Assembly (NCBI GenBank): GCA_019745615.1
Contig: JAIESZ010000216.1
Span: 1 to 34,473, forward strand
DNA: 34,473 bases
Direction of reading: 5' to 3'
Source: Burkholderiaceae bacterium
GTDB lineage: Bacteria > Pseudomonadota > Gammaproteobacteria > Burkholderiales > Burkholderiaceae_C
Shown here: positions 1 through 7,926 of the stretch, in pieces
Numbering within the stretch: position 1 is the first letter of the stretch
How the letters are laid out: each line of letters begins with the position of its first letter
Notes under the pieces: generated by a model
Seen by the model: only the letters and a program-made list of their open reading frames with translations
What the model was told of the DNA's origin: nothing
The model's database searches: none
Position numbers and translations under genes: made by a program

Positions 1-210
1 CGAGCCGATCTGCACGCCGTCGCACTTGCTGAACCCATTGGTCAGCTTTTGCAGGTCGTAGCCCGAGAGCCACTGGTGGCGCTCCCGGATAGCGCGGTGG
101 CTGGTTTCGTTGCAGAAGTTCCAGACCTGATTGACCTCACGTGCCATCTGACGCAGCACTTTGGCGTGCTTGTCTTTGATGCGCAGGCGCAGGGTTTTGG
201 TGCAATCCAT
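1..210 (-). CDS. tnpB: TnpB (IS200/IS605 OrfB) N-terminus, cut by window edge
   Basis: The reverse complement reads from an ATG at 210 as an open frame of 70 codons to the window edge. It begins MDCTKTLRLRIKDKHAKVL and continues with VNQVWNFCNETSHRAIRERHQW, the typical N-terminus of IS200/IS605-family TnpB (OrfB). Members of this family are RNA-guided nucleases related to the ancestor of Cas12. The RuvC-like catalytic part and the 3' end that normally carries the guide RNA lie outside the window, so intactness cannot be judged. No tnpA is seen on the upstream side. The ORF track shows only the antisense shadow (49-270). Confidence 0.88.
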   Translation of the reverse strand, partial: MDCTKTLRLRIKDKHAKVLRQMAREVNQVWNFCNETSHRAIRERHQWLSGYDLQKLTNGFSKCDGVQIGS

Positions 211-270
211 GGCGCATATTATTCCATCGAGGAGCATCCAACGGGACGGCTGCGCTGTCCGCGCTCTTGA

Positions 271-290
271 CCTCGGGCTGAACCCCGAGG
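271..290. repeat. Subterminal hairpin, candidate IS605-type left end
   Basis: CCTCGGG-CTGAAC-CCCGAGG is a perfect 7-bp stem with a 6-nt loop, about 60 bp upstream of the tnpB start. IS200/IS605 elements are bounded by subterminal hairpins rather than terminal inverted repeats, and this one is on the correct side of tnpB for the left end. The exact cleavage site cannot be set without an empty-site comparison. Confidence 0.55.
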
Positions 291-321
291 CTTCCCACGC
301 ACCGGGTGATACCGATTGATT

Positions 322-338
322 GCTATCAATAGTGTAGC
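322..338. repeat. Short dispersed repeat (GCTATC-N-GTAGC type)
   Basis: GCTATCAATAGTGTAGC is an imperfect short palindrome. It belongs to the same sequence type as the copies at 4660, 9045, 10347 and 23472. It lies between the IS605 end and the ABC transporter operon, in the probable promoter region of the latter. No other gene or RNA is visible in 211-397. Confidence 0.45.
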
Positions 339-397
339 TATTGTTGATGGCCCCATCGGCGCTAGAGTCATTTTTGGCTTTGTCATAATGGCGCTGG

Positions 398-1351
398 ATG
401 AATTCTGAGTTTTTTCTGATCTCGCTGCTCAATGGCATCAGCTACGGGCTGCTGCTGTTTATGCTCAGTTCGGGCCTGACGCTGATTTTTAGCATGATGG
501 GGGTGCTCAATTTTGCCCACACCAGCTTTTATATGCTGGGGGCCTACTTGGCCTACACCCTGTCTGGCGCTGTTGGGTTTTGGCCTGCGCTGGTGCTGGC
601 ACCGCTGGCAGTGGGGGTTTTGGGCGCGTTGTTTGAGCGCTATTGCCTGCGCCGGGTACGCCAGTTTGGTCATATTCCAGAATTGCTGGTGACGTTTGGC
701 CTGTCGTACCTGATTTTGGAGCTGGTGCAGCTGGTGTGGGGGCGCTCGACGCTGCCTTATGCCTTGCCGGTGCAGTTGCAGGGGCCGCTGTTTACGCTGT
801 ATGGCATGCAGTTCCCGAAGTCGCGCGCTTTCATCATGGTGGTGGCCTTGTGGATGCTGTGGGTGCTGTGGCTGTTGCTGACGCGCACCCGCATTGGGTT
901 GGTCATTCAAGCTGCCCTTAAACACCCGGAGATGGTGCAAGCACTGGGCCACAACGTGCCGCGCGTATTCACGCTGGTGTTTGGCGGTGGCTGTGCGTTG
1001 GCAGCCTTGGCAGGGGTGATGGGGGGCAATACCTACATTACCGAGCCAGCTATGGCCGGTGCCGTTGGCTCCATCATTTTTGTCGTGGTGGTGGTGGGCG
1101 GCATGGGGTCGTTGGCTGGGGCCTTTGGAGCCTCGCTGCTGGTGGGTTTGGTGCAAACCTTTGCTGTGGCACTCGACACCTCCTTGGCCCATGTGCTCCG
1201 CGCTTGGGGCTGGGCGGTTTCGGAGGCCACTTGGGGCTGGCCGTTGCTCAAGCTGACGGCTTCGCAAGTGGCACCTATCTTGCCGTACTTGCTGCTGGTG
1301 CTGGTGCTGATTTTTCGACCCAAGGGCTTGCTTGGTACCCGTGACGACTGA
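398..1351 (+). CDS. livH: Branched-chain amino acid-type ABC permease (LivH family)
   Basis: The 317-residue, very hydrophobic protein has the LivH/BPD_transp_2 layout. Motifs near the start include GLTLIFSMMGVLNFAHTSF, and later come VVVVVGGMGSLAGAFGAS and IFRPKGLLG. With the next gene it should form the inner-membrane channel of a high-affinity importer for branched-chain amino acids or related amides. The ATG at 398 gives a normal family length. It is the first gene of a tight operon, with the livM frame beginning as its stop is reached. The substrate cannot be assigned because no periplasmic binding-protein gene is present in the window. The large minus-strand ORF 383-1429 is a shadow. 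Confidence 0.9.
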   Translation: MNSEFFLISLLNGISYGLLLFMLSSGLTLIFSMMGVLNFAHTSFYMLGAYLAYTLSGAVGFWPALVLAPLAVGVLGALFERYCLRRVRQFGHIPELLVTFGLSYLILELVQLVWGRSTLPYALPVQLQGPLFTLYGMQFPKSRAFIMVVALWMLWVLWLLLTRTRIGLVIQAALKHPEMVQALGHNVPRVFTLVFGGGCALAALAGVMGGNTYITEPAMAGAVGSIIFVVVVVGGMGSLAGAFGASLLVGLVQTFAVALDTSLAHVLRAWGWAVSEATWGWPLLKLTASQVAPILPYLLLVLVLIFRPKGLLGTRDD

Positions 1352-1361
1352 AACCACAGCG

Positions 1362-2630
1362 ATGCCCATATTTACCCCCCGGTTTTTGCTTTGGAGCTTG
1401 TTTGCGCTGGCGCTGCTGGTGTTGCCCAAGGTATTTAGCAGCAGTTTGGCGCTGACGATGTTGTCCCAAATGGGCTACTTGGTCATCATCTGCCTGTCGT
1501 ACAACATTTTGCTGGGCCAAGGCGGGATGCTCAGTTTCGGCCATGCGGTTTATACCGGGCTAGGCTCCTTTGTGGCTGTCCATGCCATGAACTGGGCGGG
1601 CCAAGGGACGCTGCCAATGGCGTTGCCGTTGGTGCCGTTGGTGGGCGGTGTCGCTGGCCTGCTGTTTGCTGTGCTGCTGGGTTTTGTCAGCACACAAAAG
1701 GCGGGCACCCCATTTGCCATGATTACGCTGGGCATCGGTGAGTTGGTGGCGGCCATGGCGTTGATGTTTCCCGAGTTTTTTGGCGGCGAAGGGGGCATTA
1801 CCGCCAACCGGGTTTATGGCAGCACCTTGATGGGGCTGACGTTTGGCCCGGCGATACAGGTCTATTACCTGATTGCTGTGTATTGCTTTGTGTGCACTGC
1901 GGCCATGTTCGCTTTCACGGCCACCCCTTTGGGGCGGATTTTGAACGCTGTGCGCGACAACCCCGAGCGGGTCGAGTTCATTGGCTACGACACCCACAGC
2001 GTGCGCTACTACGCCTTCATCATTGCCGGTTTTTTTGCGGGTATTGGGGGCGCTTTGGCCGCGATTAATTTTGAAATAGTCACAGGTGCCGACAGCTTTA
2101 GCGTACTGCGCTCAGGCAACTATTTGCTGTTTACCTTTTTGGGCGGGGCCGGATTCTTCTTTGGCCCGATCATCGGTGCGGTGCTGTTGGTGCTGGCATC
2201 GGTGCTGCTTTCCGATTTGTCCAAAGCTTGGCTGCTGTACCTTGGGTTGGTGTTTTTGACGATGGTGATGTGTGCGCCCGGCGGGTTTGCCAGCTTGGTG
2301 GCGGCCTCGTTGCGTGGGGGCCGATGGCGCACGCTCTGGGTGGCTTATGTGGCATTGGCGGGCACGGCACTGGTGGCGGTGTTGGGTGCGGCCTGCATGA
2401 TCGAGATGACCTACCACCTGCAATTGAATGCCACCTCGGGGCCGCAGCTGCGCTTTTTAGGTGTTGTGCTCAACGCCCACGGGCCAGACAGTTGGTGCGG
2501 CGCGGTGCTGCTGTGCCTGACTGGGGCCGGATTGTTTGAACTGTCGCGCCGCCAGTTTATTGGCCAGTGGCGCAGCACACAGCACGACCTTGAAAACGAT
2601 GCCCAGTTCGGTAGCGAACCAGCACCATGA
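1362..2630 (+). CDS. livM: Branched-chain amino acid-type ABC permease (LivM family), extended C-terminus
   Basis: This is the second channel subunit of the importer. The LivM core is recognisable from LSYNILLGQGGMLSFGHAVYTGLGSF, FAMITLGIGELVAAM, AVRDNPERVEFIGYD and FTFLGGAGFFFGPIIGAV. The open frame extends back to a TTG at 1332 and a GTG at 1341, both overlapping livH. I prefer the ATG at 1362, ten bases past the livH stop, giving 422 residues. After the usual end (about residue 325) there is an extra tail of roughly 95 residues. The tail has about two more hydrophobic segments and ends in a charged cytoplasmic stretch. The stop overlaps the livG start (ATGA), suggesting translational coupling. 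Confidence 0.88.
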   Translation: MPIFTPRFLLWSLFALALLVLPKVFSSSLALTMLSQMGYLVIICLSYNILLGQGGMLSFGHAVYTGLGSFVAVHAMNWAGQGTLPMALPLVPLVGGVAGLLFAVLLGFVSTQKAGTPFAMITLGIGELVAAMALMFPEFFGGEGGITANRVYGSTLMGLTFGPAIQVYYLIAVYCFVCTAAMFAFTATPLGRILNAVRDNPERVEFIGYDTHSVRYYAFIIAGFFAGIGGALAAINFEIVTGADSFSVLRSGNYLLFTFLGGAGFFFGPIIGAVLLVLASVLLSDLSKAWLLYLGLVFLTMVMCAPGGFASLVAASLRGGRWRTLWVAYVALAGTALVAVLGAACMIEMTYHLQLNATSGPQLRFLGVVLNAHGPDSWCGAVLLCLTGAGLFELSRRQFIGQWRSTQHDLENDAQFGSEPAP

Positions 2631-3424
2631 GCGATACCCCCCCTTTGGCGCTAGAGCTGCGCGATGTGCGCAAGCGCTTTGGTCAAACCGAGATCATTCG
2701 GGGCATTGATTTGGCGGTGGCACCCGGCGAGCGCATTGCCATTATTGGCCCCAATGGGGCCGGAAAATCGACGCTGTTCAACCTCATCAGTGGGCGTTTT
2801 GCGCCCAGCAGCGGTCAAATTTGGCTCCACGGCCAGCGCATTGACGGCCAGAAGCCGTTCCAAATTTACCGCCGGGGTTTGGCGCGCAGTTTTCAGATCA
2901 GCCACCTTTTTACCCAACTGAGCGTGTTTGACAATCTGCGCTGCGCTGCGCTGTGGAGCAGGGGCTACCGCTACAGTTTTTGGCATTTTTTGTCGCGGCT
3001 GCACGATGCCAATGCGCTCACCGCTACCCTGATGGCCCAAATTGGCCTCGAAAAAAAGCGCGATGTGTTGGCGCTTCACCTGACCTACGCCGAGCAACGG
3101 GCGCTCGAAATAGGTATCACCATTGCCGGAGGTGCGGGCGTGGTTTTGCTCGATGAGCCTACCGCAGGCATGGGCCGCAGTGAGACGGCGCGTTTTGTGC
3201 AGCTCATCAAAGAGGTCACCCAAGGCCGCACGCTGCTGGTAGTCGAGCACGATATGGGCGTGGTGTTTGACTTGGCCGACAAAATTGCCGTGGTGGTTTA
3301 TGGCGAGGTCATCGCTTTTGATACCCCCGACAAAGTGCGCGCTAACGCGCGGGTGCAAGAGGCGTATTTAGGCTGCACTCTGGCCGACGCGCAGACTTTA
3401 GGGCACAGCCATGCTGCATATTGA
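2627..3424 (+). CDS. livG: ABC importer ATPase (LivG family)
   Basis: The 265-residue nucleotide-binding subunit has a canonical Walker A (GPNGAGKST, about residues 41-49), Walker B with catalytic Glu (VVLLDEPTAGM) and an H-loop His (VVEHDM). The signature (C-loop) reads LTYAEQRALEI rather than the LSYGxQ or LAYGDQ usual for LivG, so the conserved Gly is Ala. It pairs with LivF to energise the LivH/LivM channel at the cytoplasmic face. The start overlaps the livM stop by 4 bp (ATGA), and its own end overlaps livF by 14 bp. Confidence 0.9.
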   Translation: MSDTPPLALELRDVRKRFGQTEIIRGIDLAVAPGERIAIIGPNGAGKSTLFNLISGRFAPSSGQIWLHGQRIDGQKPFQIYRRGLARSFQISHLFTQLSVFDNLRCAALWSRGYRYSFWHFLSRLHDANALTATLMAQIGLEKKRDVLALHLTYAEQRALEIGITIAGGAGVVLLDEPTAGMGRSETARFVQLIKEVTQGRTLLVVEHDMGVVFDLADKIAVVVYGEVIAFDTPDKVRANARVQEAYLGCTLADAQTLGHSHAAY

Positions 3425-4106
3425 CCAATTGCGGGCCGGTTATGGCCAGAGCCAAGTGCTGCACGGCATCTGCTTTGATGTGGCACCGGGGGAAATTGTG
3501 GCTTTGCTTGGGCGCAACGGCGCTGGGCGCTCCACCACGGCCAAGGCCATCATGGGGCTGATCGGCTGGACGGGCACGGTGCAGTGGCAAGGGCAAAGTC
3601 TGCAAGGAAAAAAGACGTTTCAGATTGCCCACCTCGGACTCGGTTACGTGCCCGAGGGGCGTGATGTCTTTCCCCAACTGACGGTGCAGCAAAACCTGCT
3701 GCTGGGGCAAAAGGGCCGTGGCAAGGCCAGCCGGTGGTCGTTTGACGATATGTACCGCATGTTTCCGCTGCTGCAACAGCGCCAGCACACTGAGGCGGGG
3801 GTGCTGTCTGGCGGCGAGCAGCAAATGCTGGCCCTGTGCCGCACGCTGATGGGCAACCCCGACCTGATCGTGATTGATGAGCCGACCGAGGGGTTAGCGC
3901 CCAAAATGGTCGAACTGGTAGGCCAGTATCTCCAGACGCTCAAGGAGCGCGGCGTTGCTGTGCTGTTGATCGAGCAAAAATTGACCATTGCCATGCAGGT
4001 GTCTGACCGGGTGTTGGTCATGGGGCGTGGCACCATCGTTTTTGATGGCACTCCCGATGCCTTGGGCCAGCGCAGCGATATTCGCCAAGAGTGGCTCCAA
4101 GTGTGA
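3411..4106 (+). CDS. livF: ABC importer ATPase (LivF family) with Walker A Lys-to-Arg
   Basis: This is the second ATPase of the importer, 231 residues. The signature LSGGEQQMLALCRTLM and Walker B LIVIDEPTEGLAP are canonical for LivF. Two positions are not. Walker A reads GRNGAGRSTT, with Arg (codon CGC) where the phosphate-binding Lys is expected. The H-loop position is Gln (LLIEQK), as in many LivF proteins. The ATP site built on this subunit's Walker A therefore looks weak, while its signature can still serve the LivG site. The start overlaps the end of livG, so the two should be co-translated. Confidence 0.9.
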   Translation: MLHIDQLRAGYGQSQVLHGICFDVAPGEIVALLGRNGAGRSTTAKAIMGLIGWTGTVQWQGQSLQGKKTFQIAHLGLGYVPEGRDVFPQLTVQQNLLLGQKGRGKASRWSFDDMYRMFPLLQQRQHTEAGVLSGGEQQMLALCRTLMGNPDLIVIDEPTEGLAPKMVELVGQYLQTLKERGVAVLLIEQKLTIAMQVSDRVLVMGRGTIVFDGTPDALGQRSDIRQEWLQV

Positions 4107-4152
4107 GTGCGCTTGTGGCTATCCTTGCCGCTTTGCTTGCCCGGAGTGACCT

Positions 4153-4584
4153 GTGTTGAAATTTGGTGTCGAAATCCCCTTTGTCAGCCATCTTGGCTTT
4201 ACTTTGCACCGTATGGAGGCTGGCGAAGCGGAATTGCACTACGAGGCCCGGCCTGAACACCTGAACTCGTTCGATGTGACCCACGGCGGTGCCTCCATGA
4301 CTTTGTTGGATGTGGCAATGGCCACGGCAGCGCGCAGCCAAACCCCCGACATTGGCGTAGTGACCATCGAGATGAAAACCAGCTTTATGCGCCCGGCCCG
4401 TGGCCCCTTGGTCGCTAAGGGCCGCATCATTGAGCGCACGGCGACGCTGGCTTTTACCGAAGCCTCGGTGTTTGATGCCCAAGGGCGCTTGTGCAGCCAT
4501 GCCACGGGCACCTTTAAATATGTGCGCCGCTTGCCTGTGGGTGCTCGCAGCAGCCACGCATTCAAGGCCCTATCGACCGATTGA
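4153..4584 (+). CDS. PaaI-like hotdog-fold thioesterase
   Basis: The 143-residue protein has the hotdog thioesterase pattern: HGGASMTLLDVAMATAAR near residues 45-60 (the HGG motif and the catalytic acidic residue), then VTIEMKTSFMRPA and AKGRIIERTATLAFTEASVFDAQGRL. The family hydrolyses acyl-CoA thioesters. It starts with GTG at 4153, 46 bp after livF and on the same strand, so it is probably the last gene of the transporter operon. That position suggests a role in catabolism of the imported compound as its CoA ester, which is inference only. The true substrate is unknown. Confidence 0.82.
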   Translation: MLKFGVEIPFVSHLGFTLHRMEAGEAELHYEARPEHLNSFDVTHGGASMTLLDVAMATAARSQTPDIGVVTIEMKTSFMRPARGPLVAKGRIIERTATLAFTEASVFDAQGRLCSHATGTFKYVRRLPVGARSSHAFKALSTD

Positions 4585-4659
4585 GTTGCTTTGCGGAGTA
4601 CCATCCCGCTTTACCTTGGGCTGAACTCGGTGCTAGTTCGCATGGGGTAAGGGTGGAAT

Positions 4660-4676
4660 GCTATCAAAAAAGTAGC
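4660..4676. repeat. Short dispersed repeat (GCTATC-N-GTAGC type)
   Basis: GCTATCAAAAAAGTAGC lies in the 163-bp gap between the thioesterase gene and the c-di-GMP gene. It is an imperfect palindrome of the same type as the copy at 322. No clear intrinsic terminator is seen in this gap. Confidence 0.45.
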
Positions 4677-4747
4677 TCACAAGTGGTTTGACAGACATCT
4701 AAAAGAAAGCGACTGACTCTAGAATCAACGCCATCCAGACCCCTGCC

Positions 4748-7700
4748 ATGTTCCGCCGATCCACTTCTTTTACCCTCCACTTTTGGTATTCCTTGGTTCT
4801 ATTGGTGACCTTGGTTTGTACCTTTGCCGTGTACGTGCGCTTTGAAAAACGCATTGATGTGCTCAATGAGGAGCGCCTTGGGTCGTACGTGCTGGTCGAT
4901 GAGTTGCGCCAGTCCTCAGACGACCTGACACACATGGCACGGCTGTACGTGGTAACGGGGGAGCCCCGTTTTCGGCAGTATTACCAAGATATTCTGGATA
5001 TTCGCAACGGCGTTAAACCCCGGCCCGAGCGCTACGACAGCGTTTATTGGGATTTTGTCGTGGCCACGGGTGCTGCACCTCGACCCGACGGCAAGCGGGC
5101 AGTTGCGTTGCTTGATTTGATGCGACAAGCGGGCTTTACCAACGAAGAGTTTGACATTTTGGCCCAAGCCAAAGGTATGTCTGACCTGCTGACGCGCACT
5201 GAACAAGAGGCCATGCGTCTGCGTGCACTACAGGGCCAGAACCAGGCCGCCAACCACGCCTTGGCGCTGACCCTGATGCACAACGCTGATTACCTCTCGG
5301 TCAAGGCGGGCATCATGCAGCCGATTGACCGCTTTCATGCGCTGATGTCAGAGCGCACCCAGCGTGCTGTGCTAGAGGCCGAACACAATGCCACGCAGAT
5401 ACGATGGGTGTTGGTGGGCTTGGCGCTGGGGTTGCTGTGTATTTTTTACCGTGCGTCGCAAGCGCTGTACACCGTGATGGGGGGCACGCTGGAGGAGGTC
5501 GATAGACACATTGCCCGCATGGGGCGGGGCGATTTCTTTGCACCGGCGCGGGCTAGTAGCTACAAGCAAGGCACCGTGCTGGCACGTTTGGTCGAAACGC
5601 AGGCCAAGCTCTTGCGCATGGCCGATGAGCGCGATCGGGTGCAAATCGAATTGCAATGCAGCGAAGTGCGCCTCAAAGAGGCCCAGCGCTTGGCTTTGCT
5701 GGGCAATTGGGAGCTTGACTTGGTCAGCAATACTTTGAGTTGGTCGCCAGAGGTTTACCGCATTTTTGAAATGGATCCCGCACTTTTTGGCGCTTCTTAC
5801 GAATCCTTTTTAAATGCGGTGCATCCACAAGACCGCGATGTGGTCAATCAGGCCTACGCTGATTCGGTGCGCCATAAAGTTCCGCATGTGGTGAGCTACC
5901 GTTTGCAAATGGCCGATGGCCGCATGAAGTATGTGCAGCAACAATGCGAAACCTTTTATGACAGCAATGGTCAGCCACTGCGCTCTATCGGCACGGTGCA
6001 AGACATCACTGCCAGCAAGATCGACGCGCTGGCGCTGGAGCGTTTGAACCGCGATTTGCGCCTGCTCAGCGATTGCAACATGGCGCTGGTACGTGCCCAA
6101 GACGAAGACAAACTGCTGGCCGAAATTTGCCGCCTGTGCGTACACACGGGCGGCTACCTGATGGCGTGGGTGGGTTACGCCCAGCACGACCAAGCCCACA
6201 GCGTGCTGCCCGTGGCGCACTACGGTAGCCACGATGGTGGGGAGTATCTGCGCCAAGCAAACATCTCGTGGGCCGATGTGGAGCACGGCCACGGAGCAGT
6301 GGGTACAGCCATTCGCACCAAAGAGCCGATTTTGGTGCGCGATATTGCCTCCGACCAGCGCATGCGTCCGTGGCACCCTGCGGCCATGGAGCGTGGCTAC
6401 CACTCGGCGGTTTCTTTACCGCTCATCAATGGCACTGCGGTGCTGGGGGCATTGACGCTGTATGCATCCGAGGTTCAGGTTTTTGATGCCGAGGAAATGC
6501 GCCTATTACAAGAGCTTGCCAATGATTTGGCCTATGGCGTTGTCACCTTGCGTACCCGCGCCGAGCACGCAGTAGCCAAAGAGCAATTGGAATTCTTAGC
6601 GCATTTTGATGCGCTGACCCATTTACCCAACCGTACTTTGCTGCGTGACCGCTTTGAGCAAGCGACCCTGCAGAGTTTGGGTGGGCCAGAAGCCTTGGTC
6701 GCCCTGCTGTACCTCGATTTGGATCGGTTCAAGCAAATCAACGACAGCTTGGGGTATTCGGTGGGCGATGCGGTCATTGTGCGGGTGGTCGAGCTGTTGC
6801 AACAGTGCGTACCGGCCACGGCCACGGTCAGCCGACTCAGTGGTGATGAGTTCGTCATTTTGCTGACCGACACCAACAGCGCCAGCGAGATTGCCGTGTT
6901 GGCGCATGCCATTCGCAGTGTTTTTAGCGATCCTGTGAAGGTGGACGAACACACGCTGAACATTTCTTGGTCGATTGGGATTGGCTTGTTTCCGGGCGAT
7001 GGCCAAGAGTTCGACACCCTGCTGAAAAACGCCCACACCGCTGTCGATAGCGCCAAAGAAGCCGGGCGCAACACCTATCGCTTCTTCGCGCAGCGCATGA
7101 ATGTCGATTTGGTTGAGCAAATTCGCCTTACGGGTGGCTTGGCACACGCGGTGCGGCGGCGCGAATTTTTATTGCATTACCAACCGCAGGTGGACATTGG
7201 CAGTGGCTTGATCGTGGGTGCCGAAGCGCTGGTGCGTTGGCAGCACCCTGAAGATGGCTTGCTGGCACCGGGCAAGTTCATTGCGCTGGCCGAGAGCAGT
7301 GGGCACATCGTTCAAATTGGCGAGTGGGTGCTGAACGAGGCTTGTCGGCAAGCCAAAGTGTGGCTCGATCGCAACCAGTTCACCCCGGTGATGGCGGTCA
7401 ATTTGTCGGCGTTGCAGTTCAAACATGGCAACGTCTTGGAGATGGTCACCAGCGCCTTGGCCGTTTCGGGTTTGCCCCCCGATCGGTTGGAGCTAGAGCT
7501 GACCGAGTCGATTTTGTTGCAAGACGTGGATGTCACCATCAAGACCTTGCACCGGCTCAAGGCGCTGGGTGTCAAGCTGTCGATTGACGATTTTGGCACC
7601 GGCTACTCCAGCCTGTCGTACCTCAAGCGGCTGGCGGTAGATAAACTCAAAATCGACCAGTCGTTTGTCCGCGACATGCTGACCGATAACGACGGTGCAG

Positions 7701-7897
7701 CCATCGTCCGGGCGATTGTCCAATTGGGGCACAACCTGCAACTGACGGTGATTGCCGAGGGGGTTGAAACCCGGGCGCAATGGGAATTTTTGGCCGCCCA
7801 AGGTTGCGATGAGGTGCAGGGCTATTGGCTCAGTCGCCCGGTGCCGCAGGCTGCCTTTGGGCAATTGCTCCAAAACGGCCTGTCTATCCCGGTCTGA
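4748..7897 (+). CDS. Membrane PAS-GAF-GGDEF-EAL cyclic-di-GMP protein
   Basis: The 1049-residue protein has these parts in order: a membrane segment at about 10-30, a sensor region of about 185 residues, a second membrane segment (about 216-236, VLVGLALGLLCIFY), a PAS domain (about 305-425), a GAF domain (about 438-597), a GGDEF domain (from DALTHLPNR, about 620) and an EAL domain (about 785-1040). The cyclase motif reads SGDEF instead of GGDEF. The EAL side has all expected catalytic elements: EALVRW, NLSALQF, ELTES, IDDFGTGYSS, DKLKIDQSFV and IAEGVET. I infer it is mainly a c-di-GMP phosphodiesterase, with the GGDEF part regulatory or weakly active. The next gene, 29 bp downstream, encodes a cyclase. 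Confidence 0.9.
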   Translation: MFRRSTSFTLHFWYSLVLLVTLVCTFAVYVRFEKRIDVLNEERLGSYVLVDELRQSSDDLTHMARLYVVTGEPRFRQYYQDILDIRNGVKPRPERYDSVYWDFVVATGAAPRPDGKRAVALLDLMRQAGFTNEEFDILAQAKGMSDLLTRTEQEAMRLRALQGQNQAANHALALTLMHNADYLSVKAGIMQPIDRFHALMSERTQRAVLEAEHNATQIRWVLVGLALGLLCIFYRASQALYTVMGGTLEEVDRHIARMGRGDFFAPARASSYKQGTVLARLVETQAKLLRMADERDRVQIELQCSEVRLKEAQRLALLGNWELDLVSNTLSWSPEVYRIFEMDPALFGASYESFLNAVHPQDRDVVNQAYADSVRHKVPHVVSYRLQMADGRMKYVQQQCETFYDSNGQPLRSIGTVQDITASKIDALALERLNRDLRLLSDCNMALVRAQDEDKLLAEICRLCVHTGGYLMAWVGYAQHDQAHSVLPVAHYGSHDGGEYLRQANISWADVEHGHGAVGTAIRTKEPILVRDIASDQRMRPWHPAAMERGYHSAVSLPLINGTAVLGALTLYASEVQVFDAEEMRLLQELANDLAYGVVTLRTRAEHAVAKEQLEFLAHFDALTHLPNRTLLRDRFEQATLQSLGGPEALVALLYLDLDRFKQINDSLGYSVGDAVIVRVVELLQQCVPATATVSRLSGDEFVILLTDTNSASEIAVLAHAIRSVFSDPVKVDEHTLNISWSIGIGLFPGDGQEFDTLLKNAHTAVDSAKEAGRNTYRFFAQRMNVDLVEQIRLTGGLAHAVRRREFLLHYQPQVDIGSGLIVGAEALVRWQHPEDGLLAPGKFIALAESSGHIVQIGEWVLNEACRQAKVWLDRNQFTPVMAVNLSALQFKHGNVLEMVTSALAVSGLPPDRLELELTESILLQDVDVTIKTLHRLKALGVKLSIDDFGTGYSSLSYLKRLAVDKLKIDQSFVRDMLTDNDGAAIVRAIVQLGHNLQLTVIAEGVETRAQWEFLAAQGCDEVQGYWLSRPVPQAAFGQLLQNGLSIPV

Positions 7898-7926
7898 AGC
7901 GGGCTGGGCGGTGTTAGAGTGGTCTT

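Noticed and set aside
49-270. 73-residue plus-strand ORF at the window start
   Set aside because: It is antisense to the TnpB N-terminus, which has clear family sequence.
383-1429. 348-residue minus-strand ORF opposite livH
   Set aside because: It is rich in Gln, His and Arg with no domain, and is the antisense shadow of a clear permease gene.
398-4106. Urea (Urt) transporter operon
   Set aside because: The subunit families are shared, but no urtA-like binding protein or urease gene is present, so a specific urea assignment is not supported.
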